From NCBI GenBank assembly GCA_030433355.1, contig JAUIMG010000005.1:62001-126000 (forward strand): 64,000 bases of DNA, read 5' to 3'. This DNA is from Bacteroidia bacterium (GTDB taxonomy: Bacteria; Bacteroidota; Bacteroidia; Flavobacteriales_E; Vicingaceae). Below are positions 16,493 through 25,359 of this stretch, piece by piece; the first letter of the stretch is position 1, and each line of letters starts with the position of its first letter. A model generated the notes under the pieces. The model had not been told where the DNA came from. It did no database searches and saw only the letters and a list, made by a program, of their open reading frames with translations. The translations under genes and the position numbers were made by a program.

Positions 16493-18202
16493 TTAAGCTT
16501 TTAAATGAACTGTTTTATTATCACCTGCAACTTCAACCGTAATCAACTTGTGCGAAGAAAGCCCTTTCATTCCTTTGTCCCACTGCTTATTACTTAGTCC
16601 AACTGCTGCTTTTAATTCCCCTAGATCTTTAGGGTTTGACTTTTTTAATTCTTCTAGAATCTGCTTTTCTGAGTCTGTTAAGCTAATAGCTTTTTTCTCA
16701 GGCCTCATTTGAGGAAAGAAAAGTACTTCTTGAATCGAAACATTATCTGTTAAAAGCATAACCAATCTATCAATACCAATTCCCATACCGGAAGTCGGAG
16801 GCATTCCATATTCTAATGCTCTAACAAAGTCATGATCTATAAACATGGCTTCATCATCTCCTTTTTCTGAAAGCTTAAGCTGGTCTTGAAAACGTTCTAG
16901 TTGATCAATTGGGTCGTTTAGCTCAGTATAAGCATTTGCTAATTCTTTTCCATTAATCATTAATTCAAACCTCTCTGTTAATTCTGGATTGTCTCTGTGC
17001 TTTTTACAAAGAGGGGACATTTCAACAGGGTAATCAATAATAAATGTTGGTTGAACGTAGTGATGTTCACATTTTTCACCAAATAGTTCATCAATCAATT
17101 TTGCTTTGCCCATTGTTTCATCTACTTCCAATCCAATTTCCTTGCACTTTTCTCTTAATTGAGGTTCATCGTATTGCGTAACATCAACTCCTGTATGTTC
17201 CTTTATTGCATCTAAAATTGGAACCCTAGCAAATGGGGGCTCAAAGTCTATTACTTTACCTTGGAAATTTACTTTGGTTGTTCCCAAAACCTTAGTGGCA
17301 ATTTCTTTCAACATTTCTTCCGTAAAATTCATCATCCACTTATAATCTTTATAAGCAACGTAAATTTCCATTACTGTAAACTCTGGATTATGGGTTCTGT
17401 CCATTCCCTCATTTCTGAAGTCTTTTGCAAACTCATATACCCCTTCAAAGCCTCCTACGATTAGTCTTTTTAAATAAAGCTCATTTGCTATCCTTAAATA
17501 AAGCTCCGTATTTAAAGCATTGTGATGGGTAATAAAAGGCCTCGCAGCTGCTCCACCTGGAATTGGCTGAAGAATTGGTGTCTCTACCTCTAAATAACCT
17601 TCTTTATTAAAGAACTCTCGCATGGAGTTTATAAGCTGAGTTCTTTTTATGAAAGTTTCTTTAACTTTTGGATTAACAATTAAATCAACGTAACGCTGTC
17701 TATATCGTTGTTCTGCATCCGTAAAAGCATCATGCGCTTTTCCATCTTTGTCTGTTTTAACTATTGGAAGAGGTTTTAGAGACTTGGAAAGAACATCTAG
17801 CTTTAAAACATGAATAGAAATTTCCCCAACTTGCGTTTTGAATACATACCCTTCTACCCCAATAAAATCACCTATATCTAAATGTTTTTTAAATATTTCA
17901 TTGTATAAGGTTTTATCCTCTGATGGAGCTATTTCATCTCTATTTATATAAATCTGAATTTTGCCAAACGAATCCTGAATCTCTGCAAAAGAAGCCTTTC
18001 CCATAATTCTTCTGCTCATTATTCTGCCTGCAATCTTTATTTGCTTAAACTGCTCCGGTTTGCTTTCAAAATCATTTAAAATCTTCGTTGTAGAAGTGTT
18101 TACTTTATACTCTTCTGCAGGATAAGGATTCACTCCTAATTTCTTTAACTCAACAAGTGATTTTCTTCTTAATAATTCCTGTTCACTAAGCACTCTTTCC
18201 AT
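16493..18202 (-). CDS. lysS: Class II lysyl-tRNA synthetase
   Basis: A 569-aa LysRS. An N-terminal OB-fold anticodon-binding domain (residues 55-160, IKIAGRIMSRRIMGKASFAEIQD) precedes the class II catalytic domain with motif 2 (FAKDFRNEGMDRTHNPEFTV) and motif 3 (PPTSGMGIGIDRLVMLL). It is about 65 residues longer than the E. coli enzyme because of a C-terminal helical extension from about residue 505 that resembles a small winged-helix, seen in Bacteroidota LysRS. The ATG at 18202 (MERVLSEQELLRR) was chosen rather than the in-frame ATG at 18244, because a TATCTTTG promoter box at 18225-18232 lies between them. Confidence 0.96.
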   Translation of the reverse strand: MERVLSEQELLRRKSLVELKKLGVNPYPAEEYKVNTSTTKILNDFESKPEQFKQIKIAGRIMSRRIMGKASFAEIQDSFGKIQIYINRDEIAPSEDKTLYNEIFKKHLDIGDFIGVEGYVFKTQVGEISIHVLKLDVLSKSLKPLPIVKTDKDGKAHDAFTDAEQRYRQRYVDLIVNPKVKETFIKRTQLINSMREFFNKEGYLEVETPILQPIPGGAAARPFITHHNALNTELYLRIANELYLKRLIVGGFEGVYEFAKDFRNEGMDRTHNPEFTVMEIYVAYKDYKWMMNFTEEMLKEIATKVLGTTKVNFQGKVIDFEPPFARVPILDAIKEHTGVDVTQYDEPQLREKCKEIGLEVDETMGKAKLIDELFGEKCEHHYVQPTFIIDYPVEMSPLCKKHRDNPELTERFELMINGKELANAYTELNDPIDQLERFQDQLKLSEKGDDEAMFIDHDFVRALEYGMPPTSGMGIGIDRLVMLLTDNVSIQEVLFFPQMRPEKKAISLTDSEKQILEELKKSNPKDLGELKAAVGLSNKQWDKGMKGLSSHKLITVEVAGDNKTVHLKA

Positions 18203-18224
18203 GTTATATGAATTTAAAGGGGCG

Positions 18225-18232
18225 CAAAGATA
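18225..18232 (-). promoter_or_regulatory. Promoter -7 box of lysS
   Basis: TATCTTTG on the minus strand is a perfect TAnnTTTG box. It is 22 bp upstream of the lysS ATG at 18202. It would place the transcript start within the following GCGCCCC stretch. No clear -33 TTG is seen. Its position excludes the more upstream ATG at 18244 as the translational start. Confidence 0.65.
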
Positions 18233-18322
18233 TGATTTAGGCATTTATATGCTTATTCTCTTTATAAAGTTTAATCTTTCTAAGTGTGATTTTTCTTTTA
18301 TTTGTAAGCCAAAATATGGAGT

Positions 18323-19312
18323 ATGATGGATCAGTTAATTGGTGATTTTAGTAATCACCTTAAGAAGGCGGTAGAAATAGGTAACTCAACTAGCTTTAGA
18401 AAGCCAAGTAAACCAATAAGTTCAGTACTTATTTGTGGATTAGGAGGCTCAGGTATTGGTGGAACTATTATTAGTCAGCTTTTAAAGTTCGACTGCAAAG
18501 TTCCTATAGTAGTCAATAAAGATTACTTCATTCCTGAATTTGTTGATAGCTCAACTCTCGTAATTTGTTGTTCTTATTCTGGAAATACAGAAGAAACTTT
18601 GAGTATGTATGAAGCTGCTAAAACTAAAAATGCAGAAATCTGTGTAATAAGTTCTGGAGGAGCATTTGGAGAAATTGCAAACAAAGAAAACTTAAACTTC
18701 CTTCAAATTCCAGGAGGCTTTCCTCCAAGAGCAGCATTTGGCTTATCATTTCCACAATTAATTTTTGTGTTTGAAAAATATGGACTCATTTCTAACAAAT
18801 ACTTAAAATCCATTTCTTCAGCTATCAAATTAATTGATGATGAAAGTGAAAACATTAAAACGGAGGCAAAAGCAATTAGTCAAAAACTCTTCCATAAAAT
18901 TCCAGTTATATACAGTGAGTCAACTTATGAGGGCGTTTCAACAAGGTTTAGACAGCAAATAAATGAGAACTCTAAAATGCTTTGCTGGCACCATGTTGTT
19001 CCTGAACTAAATCATAACGAACTTGTGGGCTGGAGAAATGAAAATCAAGATTTAGCATTAGTAATATTTAGAAGTAAGGAAGAATATTATAGAAACTCTG
19101 AGCGTATCGTTTACTTGAAAGAAGTAATTAATAAATACACAAAAACGATTATAGAAATATTTGCTAAAGGAGAAGATAGTTTAGAGGAAAGTCTCTATTT
19201 AATTCATTTAGGCGACTGGGTCTCTTATTTTCTTGCAGAGCTAAAAGGAATTGATCCTGTAGAGGTTGATGTTATCACAGGTCTAAAAAACTTACTTTCA
19301 AAACTCGACTAA
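18323..19312 (+). CDS. Bifunctional phosphoglucose/phosphomannose isomerase
   Basis: A 329-aa SIS-domain isomerase of the short PGI/PMI family. The first SIS half has LICGLGGSGIGGTIISQLL and VICCSYSGNTEETLSMYEAA, which bind the sugar phosphate. The region PGGFPPRAAFGLSFPQLIFV is a family hallmark, and the second SIS half carries IPVIYSES, FRQQINENSKM and VPELNHNELVGW. It interconverts fructose 6-phosphate with glucose 6-phosphate or mannose 6-phosphate in the cytoplasm. ATG occurs at 18323 and 18326; either could be the start. It diverges from lysS and is followed 10 bp later by a serine hydrolase gene. Confidence 0.9.
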   Translation: MMDQLIGDFSNHLKKAVEIGNSTSFRKPSKPISSVLICGLGGSGIGGTIISQLLKFDCKVPIVVNKDYFIPEFVDSSTLVICCSYSGNTEETLSMYEAAKTKNAEICVISSGGAFGEIANKENLNFLQIPGGFPPRAAFGLSFPQLIFVFEKYGLISNKYLKSISSAIKLIDDESENIKTEAKAISQKLFHKIPVIYSESTYEGVSTRFRQQINENSKMLCWHHVVPELNHNELVGWRNENQDLALVIFRSKEEYYRNSERIVYLKEVINKYTKTIIEIFAKGEDSLEESLYLIHLGDWVSYFLAELKGIDPVEVDVITGLKNLLSKLD

Positions 19313-19322
19313 GCTTTACTAA

Positions 19323-20492
19323 ATGAAGTTTATTCGATTCATATTAAGGTTTCTAGTTTCTCTTCTAATTGCAATCTTCTTAGTTGTAATTGGTTTATAT
19401 ATTAGCGGTAATGCACACCTAATCAAAGCGGTTAAAAGCACCTATTTGGTTGGGGAAACAGGTCCTACTATCGATGACTTTCCAAAATTTCAAAACAGAA
19501 CAGTTAAAACAAATCAACCTCTAGCTTGGAAAAAAAGTGCCTTATACAATTCTATAAAACCTAATTCAAAGCAACAAGCAGAAATAGATAGCTGGGAAAC
19601 AGCTGCTTTCTTAATTCTAAAGAATGGAGAACTTCTTTATGAAAACTATGCTGATGGATACTCTAAAAGTAGCCTTACAAACACATTTTCAGTAGCTAAA
19701 AGCTTTGTTAGTTTAGCTGTTGGAGCTGCCATAAAAGAAGGAAAAATAAAAAGTGTAAAGCAAAAGGTAAGCGACTTTTTGCCTGAATTTAAAGTTGGAA
19801 AAAAGAATGAAATTACTATAGAAGACCTACTAACAATGAGCTCGGGAATAGATTTTGGAGAAAGTTATGGCAATCCTTTCGGCTTTATGGCAAAAGCTTA
19901 TTACGGAAAAGAAATCTACGACTTAAGTGTTCAAAAAGAAGTAAAATATGCTCCTCACGAAGTTTGGAAATACCAAGGAGGAAATACCTTATTACTTTCA
20001 TTTATTATAAAAAAGGCTACTGGCGAAAGTTTATCAGATTACTTTTCAAAACATTTTTGGCAAGAGTTAGGCGCTAGTGAAAATGCGCTATGGTCTATTA
20101 GCGAAAGTGATAGTTTAGAAAGGTCTTATTGTTGCTTTTATAGCAATGCTAGGGATTTTGCTAGAATAGGTCAATTGATGCTGGATAGTGGCGCTTGGAA
20201 TGGAAAACAATTAATTAGCAAAGAATATTTTATTAAATCATTCCGCCCTGTTAATATAAATGATGAAAATGGAAAACTTATTGATTACTATGGCTATCAA
20301 TGGTGGCTTGGCAAATATGAAGGAGATTCTTTTTATTATGCAAGAGGTATATTAGGCCAATATATTGTAGCTATCCCAGCTTGGAATGCTGTTTTGGTAA
20401 GATTAGGACATAAAAGAGACCCCGTTAAAGATGTTGAGGTACCCACTGATTTGTATTCGTATTTAGAAATAGTTAAAGACCTTGTAAAATAG
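19323..20492 (+). CDS. Membrane-anchored serine hydrolase (beta-lactamase/class C-like fold)
   Basis: A 389-aa protein with an N-terminal transmembrane anchor (residues 5-27) and an extracytoplasmic serine beta-lactamase-like domain. The catalytic SxxK motif is FSVAKSF with S123 and K126. A Tyr motif occurs at KYQGGN near residue 217, and ARGILGQYIVAIP near the C-terminus corresponds to the third motif, with H/R-G replaced by RG. The family includes esterases, 6-aminohexanoate-dimer hydrolases and peptidases, so it should not be read as an antibiotic resistance gene. It probably hydrolyses an amide or ester at the envelope. It lies downstream of the isomerase gene and is followed by a short hairpin overlapping its stop codon. 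Confidence 0.85.
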   Translation: MKFIRFILRFLVSLLIAIFLVVIGLYISGNAHLIKAVKSTYLVGETGPTIDDFPKFQNRTVKTNQPLAWKKSALYNSIKPNSKQQAEIDSWETAAFLILKNGELLYENYADGYSKSSLTNTFSVAKSFVSLAVGAAIKEGKIKSVKQKVSDFLPEFKVGKKNEITIEDLLTMSSGIDFGESYGNPFGFMAKAYYGKEIYDLSVQKEVKYAPHEVWKYQGGNTLLLSFIIKKATGESLSDYFSKHFWQELGASENALWSISESDSLERSYCCFYSNARDFARIGQLMLDSGAWNGKQLISKEYFIKSFRPVNINDENGKLIDYYGYQWWLGKYEGDSFYYARGILGQYIVAIPAWNAVLVRLGHKRDPVKDVEVPTDLYSYLEIVKDLVK

Positions 20493-20508
20493 TTCTGCTC
20501 ACAGAACT
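20491..20508 (+). terminator. Short hairpin after the serine hydrolase gene
   Basis: A perfect 7-bp stem AGTTCTG/CAGAACT with loop CTCA starts inside the TAG stop codon. It is followed by ATCTTATTAATTT, which is T-rich but not a continuous T tract. It may be a weak terminator or an mRNA-end stabiliser. Confidence 0.4.
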
Positions 20509-20531
20509 ATCTTATTAATTTCTACCTTTGA

Positions 20532-21068
20532 GTGGTGAAAAGGATTACAGCGCTATTGTTATTTCTTTGTTTAATGTTGCCCTTTGCAACAACTTTCACT
20601 TTACTTCATTATCAAAAAAAGCAACTAAAACGAAGTATTAAGCAAAAGATCATTGAAGGCATAGACCAAAGAGAACTTGTTCTTTTAAAGTTTTCAAAAA
20701 AAGACACTAAGTCATTATTGAGGTGGGAACATTCCAAAGAGTTCGAGTATAAAAAAGAAATGTATGATGTGGTTGAAAAAATTGAAACTACAGATACAAT
20801 TACTTATTGGTGCTGGTGGGATAATGAAGAAACTAAGTTAAACAGACAACTTAGTGATTTGCTAAATAACGTTTGGGATCAAAACCCAAATAAGCAGCAA
20901 AAACAGCAAAAATTAATTCAATATGCCAAAAACTGGTATAGCCATCCAGCTAATTGTTCTATCCCTATTGACTTTGGACAACTAATAAGCCTTTCTCCAA
21001 TAGCCCACTTTGAAAGCATATCTTCCAGGTATTTAGAAAGTCCTTCTCCTCCACCAAAATTTTGCTAA
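20532..21068 (+). CDS. Small membrane-anchored protein of unknown function upstream of a TonB receptor
   Basis: A 178-aa protein with an N-terminal transmembrane or signal segment (residues 4-26), a short basic stretch, then a soluble domain rich in Trp (LRWEHSKEFEYKKEMYDVVE and TYWCWWDNEETKLNRQL) and a Pro-rich C-terminus PSPPPKFC. I do not recognise a named family. It begins with GTG at 20532 (a second in-frame GTG is at 20535) next to a TACCTTTG box at 20523-20530. If that box is a real promoter, the transcript would start at or after the GTG, so either the box is coincidental or translation is nearly leaderless. Position 86 bp upstream of a heme-type TonB receptor suggests a helper role in that uptake system, by context only. 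Confidence 0.65.
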   Translation: MVKRITALLLFLCLMLPFATTFTLLHYQKKQLKRSIKQKIIEGIDQRELVLLKFSKKDTKSLLRWEHSKEFEYKKEMYDVVEKIETTDTITYWCWWDNEETKLNRQLSDLLNNVWDQNPNKQQKQQKLIQYAKNWYSHPANCSIPIDFGQLISLSPIAHFESISSRYLESPSPPPKFC

Positions 21069-21154
21069 ACATTTCAAGAATATAGTGTCTATCACTTTTT
21101 AATCGCCTTAGTAGAAAAATACTAGGGCTAAATACATTATGTAAATTTTTAATA

Positions 21155-23560
21155 ATGAATCGATTAATTTTATTCTTATTCTGTTTGAGCATTTTTAAAC
21201 TATCTTCTGCTCAAACATTAACTGTTCTCGACAGTATTACAAAAACTCCTGTCGAGTTTGTAAATATTATCAGCGAAAACCCAAGAGAAATGGTAAATAC
21301 CAATTCTAAAGGAGAAGCAAACATTACTTTTTTTGAAGGTGCTGAAGAAATACAGATCAGACTTCTTGGCTACGAAGCAATAAAAACTACTTATAATGAA
21401 TTAAAAAAAACAGGATTTGTTCTATATATAAAGCCTACAGAATTTAATTTAAACCAAGTTGTAATTTCTGCCAATAGGTGGAAACAAAACTCTTCTGAAA
21501 TTCCGCAAAAAATAACCACCATAAAGCCTAAGGAAGTAGCATTGCAAAACCCACAAACAACTGCAGACTTACTTGCCATCTCCGGAAATGTATTTATTCA
21601 AAAAAGTCAACAAGGTGGTGGAAGCCCTATGATTCGTGGATTTGCAACTAATAGACTACTTTACGTTATTGATGGAGTTCGTATGAATACAGCTATTTTC
21701 CGTGGAGGAAATATTCAAAATGTGATTTCTTTAGATCCATTTGCCATAGATAATACAGAGGTACTCTTTGGACCAGGCTCTGTTATTTATGGTAGCGATG
21801 CCATTGGGGGGGTTATGAGTTTTCAAACCTTAACACCGCAATTATCTACTAGTGAAAACCCTCTGGTTTCTGGCAAAGCTTCTAGTCGTTTTTCTTCTGC
21901 AAATAATGAAAAAACAGCTCATTTCGATGTAAATGTTGGTTGGAAAAAATGGGCTATGGTCACAAGCTTTAGTGCTAACCAGTTCGATAATTTACGACAA
22001 GGGAGCAATGGACCAGATGACTATATTAAGCCCTATTTTGTTCAACGAATAGATAGCATAGATAGGGTTGTAACTCAAGAAGACCCCCTGTTGCAAATTC
22101 CAACAGCTTATTCTCAACAAAACTTTATGCAGAAATTGCGTTTCAAGCCTAATGAAAAGTGGGATTTCCAATATGGTTTTCATTATTCCGAAACTTCCCC
22201 TTACGGTAGATTTGACAGACATAATAGAGTAAGGAATGCTTTGCCTCGCTATGCTGAATGGAGCTATGGGCCCCAAAAGTGGATGATGAATATGTTAAAC
22301 ATTGCATATAAAAACAAAAATTCACTTTTTGATGAATTTTCCCTTCGGCTTTCCCAACAATCGTTTGAAGAAAGCAGAATAGATAGAAGTCTTAACAATA
22401 TTAATCGCAGAACCAGAATAGAAGAAGTGGAAGCATATTCATTGAACTTAGACTTTGTTAAGCAAATTAACTCACGCCATACCTTGTTTTATGGTGGAGA
22501 GTACGTGCTTAATCAGGTAAATTCAATCGGTATTAATGAGAATATCTCTACAGGAATTATGCAAATAGGGCCAAGCAGATACCCAAAATCTGATTGGAGC
22601 TCCATGGCGATATATATGAATAACAAGTTTAGCCTAAGTGAAAAGGTTAGCTTACAGGCTGGAATAAGATACAATCAATTTATTTTGGATGCAGACTTTG
22701 ATACTAGCTTCTATAAATTTCCTTTTCAAACTGCTTCAGTAAATGATGGAGCGTTTACCGGAAGTGTTGGAGTGGTATTTCGTCCATCTGAAAAGTGGAT
22801 TCTTTCAAGCAATTTTGGAACAGCATTCAGGTCTCCTAATGTTGATGATATTGGTAAAGTATTTGATTCTGAGCCAGGTTCAGTGATTATTCCAAACCCT
22901 GAACTATCTGCCGAATATGCCTACAATATTGATGTTGGAATTGCTAAGATTTTTGGTAGTTCAGTAAAAGTAGACCTAACTGCTTATTACACTATTCTAG
23001 AAAACGCAATGGTTCGTCGAAACTTTCAACTTAATGGCTTAGATAGTATTAATTATGATGGAACTTTAAGTCAAGTTCAAGCTCTGCAAAATGCGGCCGT
23101 AACAACAGTTTATGGTATTCAAGCAGGTTTGGAAGTAAAGTTGCCAAAAGGATTTACTGTATCAGCGAATGCTAATTATCAGCTAGGAGAAGAAGAGTTA
23201 GATAATGGTGATATAAGCCCTTCTAGACATGCTGCTCCACTTTTTGGTGTTGGTAGATTAAGTTATGTTACAAGCAAATTAAGCTTACAGCTTTATGCTC
23301 AATTTCAGGCAGAGCGAAGCTTTGTTGATTTAGCAGTTGAAGAACAAGGGAAAACAGAGATTTATGCACTAGATGAAAATGGAAATCCTTATGCACCTTC
23401 TTGGTATACATTAAATATAAAGGCGAACTACTTGCTTACGTCTGTCTTTAGTGTTAGTGCAGGACTTGAAAATCTTACCGATCAAAGGTATCGACCATAT
23501 AGCTCAGGGGTTTCTGCACCTGGTAGAAATTATGTTATGTCGTTGAACGCTAAGTTTTAA
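21155..23560 (+). CDS. TonB-dependent outer-membrane receptor, heme/hemoglobin type
   Basis: An 801-aa outer-membrane receptor with a signal peptide (residues 1-19). A carboxypeptidase-like regulatory beta-domain follows (20-100: VLDSITKTPVEFVNIISENP), then a plug domain (110-230) containing PMIRGFATNRLLYVIDGVRM and DPFAIDNTEVLFGPGSVIYG, and a 22-strand-type barrel ending LTDQRYRPYSSGVSAPGRNY and a terminal Phe (NAKF). The plug sequence RGFATNRLLYVIDGVRMNTAIFRGGN is close to Bacteroidota receptors annotated for hemoglobin, transferrin or lactoferrin, so heme or iron is the best substrate guess. A strong terminator follows the stop. Confidence 0.92.
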   Translation: MNRLILFLFCLSIFKLSSAQTLTVLDSITKTPVEFVNIISENPREMVNTNSKGEANITFFEGAEEIQIRLLGYEAIKTTYNELKKTGFVLYIKPTEFNLNQVVISANRWKQNSSEIPQKITTIKPKEVALQNPQTTADLLAISGNVFIQKSQQGGGSPMIRGFATNRLLYVIDGVRMNTAIFRGGNIQNVISLDPFAIDNTEVLFGPGSVIYGSDAIGGVMSFQTLTPQLSTSENPLVSGKASSRFSSANNEKTAHFDVNVGWKKWAMVTSFSANQFDNLRQGSNGPDDYIKPYFVQRIDSIDRVVTQEDPLLQIPTAYSQQNFMQKLRFKPNEKWDFQYGFHYSETSPYGRFDRHNRVRNALPRYAEWSYGPQKWMMNMLNIAYKNKNSLFDEFSLRLSQQSFEESRIDRSLNNINRRTRIEEVEAYSLNLDFVKQINSRHTLFYGGEYVLNQVNSIGINENISTGIMQIGPSRYPKSDWSSMAIYMNNKFSLSEKVSLQAGIRYNQFILDADFDTSFYKFPFQTASVNDGAFTGSVGVVFRPSEKWILSSNFGTAFRSPNVDDIGKVFDSEPGSVIIPNPELSAEYAYNIDVGIAKIFGSSVKVDLTAYYTILENAMVRRNFQLNGLDSINYDGTLSQVQALQNAAVTTVYGIQAGLEVKLPKGFTVSANANYQLGEEELDNGDISPSRHAAPLFGVGRLSYVTSKLSLQLYAQFQAERSFVDLAVEEQGKTEIYALDENGNPYAPSWYTLNIKANYLLTSVFSVSAGLENLTDQRYRPYSSGVSAPGRNYVMSLNAKF

Positions 23561-23565
23561 ACCCT

Positions 23566-23600
23566 ATACCCCATTTCTTGCTCAGAAATGGGGTATTTTT
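23566..23600 (+). terminator. Intrinsic terminator of the TonB receptor gene
   Basis: A perfect 13-bp stem, ATACCCCATTTCT at 23566-23578 and AGAAATGGGGTAT at 23584-23596, with a 5-nt loop and a T run to 23600. It starts 6 bp after the receptor stop codon and ends only 7 bp before the ATG of the next gene. Confidence 0.9.
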
Positions 23601-23607
23601 ATTTCAA

Positions 23608-23961
23608 ATGAATATTGAAGAATTTCGAAATTATTGCTTGAGCAAAAAAGGTGTAACTGAAGGCTTTCCATTTAATGAAACAACTATAGTTTTTAAGGTT
23701 GGTGGTAAAATGTTCGCCTTAGCTAATATTGAAGACTTTGAAAAAATTAATTTAAAATGTAAGCCAAATATTGCATTAGAGTTAAGAGAAAAATACGAGG
23801 CAGTTAAAGAAGGCTACCATATGAATAAAAAACACTGGAACACAGTTTATGTAAATAAAGATGCCTCACATGAGCTTTTAAAAAAGTGGATAGATTGGAG
23901 TTATGAATTAGTCTTCAGCTCTCTTTCCGCAAAGACAAAAGCAGAACTAATTATTAAATAG
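23608..23961 (+). CDS. MmcQ/YjbR-family protein
   Basis: A 117-aa member of the MmcQ/YjbR family (DUF419), a small fold with DNA-binding-like topology. Its usual blocks are present: MNIEEFRNYCLSKKGVTEGF, TIVFKVGGKMFALANI, ALELREKYEAVKEGYHMNKK and HWNTVYVNKDASHELLKKWI. Biochemical function is not established for the family. The start is ATG at 23608. An in-frame TTG at 23578 would begin inside the loop of the preceding terminator hairpin and is rejected. No promoter box or room for one exists between the terminator and the ATG, so how it is transcribed is unclear. Confidence 0.88.
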   Translation: MNIEEFRNYCLSKKGVTEGFPFNETTIVFKVGGKMFALANIEDFEKINLKCKPNIALELREKYEAVKEGYHMNKKHWNTVYVNKDASHELLKKWIDWSYELVFSSLSAKTKAELIIK

Positions 23962-24002
23962 AAAACAAGCTATTTATAGTAACTTAGTCAGCAAAGTTCA
24001 AT

Positions 24003-24587
24003 ATGAATAAAGGAAAAGAAAGCAACACATTTAAGTCTTTAGCCAAGTACTTTTTACAAGGGCTATTTTATCTGATTCCTATTTCTGTAACTATTTACAT
24101 TTTTTTCTTTTTAGTTGTTGAGATTGATAGTTTAATCAATTTAGATATCCCAGGATTGGGTATTATGGTTATATTAATAGGGGTTACTATTGTTGGCTTT
24201 ATAGGAACTAACTTTATCAATTATTTCAAGCCATTTGAAAGGATAATAGAGAAAACACCTCTTATAAAAATTATATATACTTCCATGAAAGACATGATGA
24301 ATGCCTTTGTTGGGAAAAAAAAGCAATTTAACAATCCGGTTTTAGTAAAACTAGGGGAAGCTTTTGAAGCAGAAAGACTAGGTTTTGTTACAAAGGATGA
24401 TTTAAGTGAATTGAATATAAAAGAAGACAAGGTTGCAGTTTATTTACCCTTCTCATATGCCATCTCAGGTGAAGTATTAATTGTACCAAGAAAAAACGTA
24501 ACCGCAATAAAAGCCTCCTCAGCAGATGTAATGAAAATGATAATCTCAGGAGGCGTAACTCAAGTAGAAAACCATGAAAAAATTTAA
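24003..24587 (+). CDS. DUF502 membrane protein
   Basis: A 194-aa DUF502-family protein. It has two transmembrane helices, at about residues 18-40 (LFYLIPISVTIYIFFFLVVE) and 48-68 (LGIMVILIGVTIVGFIGTNF). A conserved cytoplasmic part follows with TPLIKIIYTSMKDMMNAFVG, PVLVKLGEAFEAERLGFVT and VAVYLPFSYAISGEVLIVP, ending MKMIISGGVTQ, which are family hallmarks. Plant relatives are linked to the COV (continuous vascular ring) proteins; the bacterial role is unknown. Its last 14 bp overlap the following coiled-coil gene, which suggests coupling. Confidence 0.88.
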   Translation: MNKGKESNTFKSLAKYFLQGLFYLIPISVTIYIFFFLVVEIDSLINLDIPGLGIMVILIGVTIVGFIGTNFINYFKPFERIIEKTPLIKIIYTSMKDMMNAFVGKKKQFNNPVLVKLGEAFEAERLGFVTKDDLSELNIKEDKVAVYLPFSYAISGEVLIVPRKNVTAIKASSADVMKMIISGGVTQVENHEKI

Positions 24588-25359
24588 ATTATTAGCAATA
24601 CTCCTTGTATTTTTTCTAGCCAACTTAAACGCACAAATTAAAACCGCAATAACAGAAACCGCTGAAACTATTGGAGATGTTAGTGGAACAGCTTTGCATG
24701 TTAGAATACACAGAGCATCCAAAAGAGATATTTTAAAAAAGGTAAAAAGTTATCTCAAAGAAAGGAGTAACGATGTTAAAACTAAAGGTGACGAAGTTTA
24801 CGCTACCAATGTTGTTTTCCCAACAATAAGTGAAAATGCTATTAAAGTTTACGCTAAAGTGAAAGAATACAATGAAACCGAACATGAGCTTTATTTAATT
24901 TTTGTGGATGGAGATCAAATTGTTTCTACTAAAACAGATATTAAAGACTACAATTCGGCCAAAGCTTCTTTGTATGAGTTTGCAAATACTTTGTCTAGAG
25001 AGTCGAATGAATCTTTTATTGCGTTTTCTGAAAGAGAGCTTGGAGATTTAGAAAAAACTTTAGAAAGGTTGAGGTATTCTAAAGAGAAAGACGAAAACAA
25101 AATTGTTTCCTTGGGAAAGAAAATAAAAGATAATGAAAAAGACATTGAAAAGATTGACGATAAAGAAAACTTAGATGAAAAATCTATAAAAACAAGAGCA
25201 AAAAAAGAAAGAGAAATATTAGATTATAAAAAAGACATACAACAATTAGAAAAGGACTTAGTAGAAAATAAGAAAGAGCAAGATGAGTATATTAAAAAAA
25301 TCAAAGAGCAAAGGGAGATCATTAAAGCAGCACAAAAAGATAAAGAGCTTTTTGATTAG
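24574..25359 (+). CDS. Secreted coiled-coil protein of unknown function
   Basis: A 261-aa protein with a signal peptide (residues 1-20, ending LNAQ), a compact N-terminal region of about 130 residues (residues 28-150, TAETIGDVSGTALHVRIHRA) that is mostly beta/alpha and, from about residue 150 to the end, a highly charged Lys/Glu-rich coiled coil (LEKTLERLRYSKEKDENKIV and onward). No named family is recognised. The gene overlaps DUF502 by 14 bp at its 5' end and the TlpA-like lipoprotein gene by 77 bp (with the ATG chosen there) or fewer at its 3' end, so the three are tightly linked. It could be a periplasmic spacer or scaffold. Confidence 0.7.
   Translation: MKKFKLLAILLVFFLANLNAQIKTAITETAETIGDVSGTALHVRIHRASKRDILKKVKSYLKERSNDVKTKGDEVYATNVVFPTISENAIKVYAKVKEYNETEHELYLIFVDGDQIVSTKTDIKDYNSAKASLYEFANTLSRESNESFIAFSERELGDLEKTLERLRYSKEKDENKIVSLGKKIKDNEKDIEKIDDKENLDEKSIKTRAKKEREILDYKKDIQQLEKDLVENKKEQDEYIKKIKEQREIIKAAQKDKELFD

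Noticed and set aside
18203-18244. In-frame ATG at 18244 as the lysS start
   Set aside because: A perfect TATCTTTG promoter box lies between it and the ATG at 18202, and the extra residues do not resemble LysRS.
19323-20492. Reading the SxxK hydrolase as an antibiotic-resistance beta-lactamase
   Set aside because: It has a membrane anchor and the features of the wider serine hydrolase family; nothing points to beta-lactam hydrolysis.
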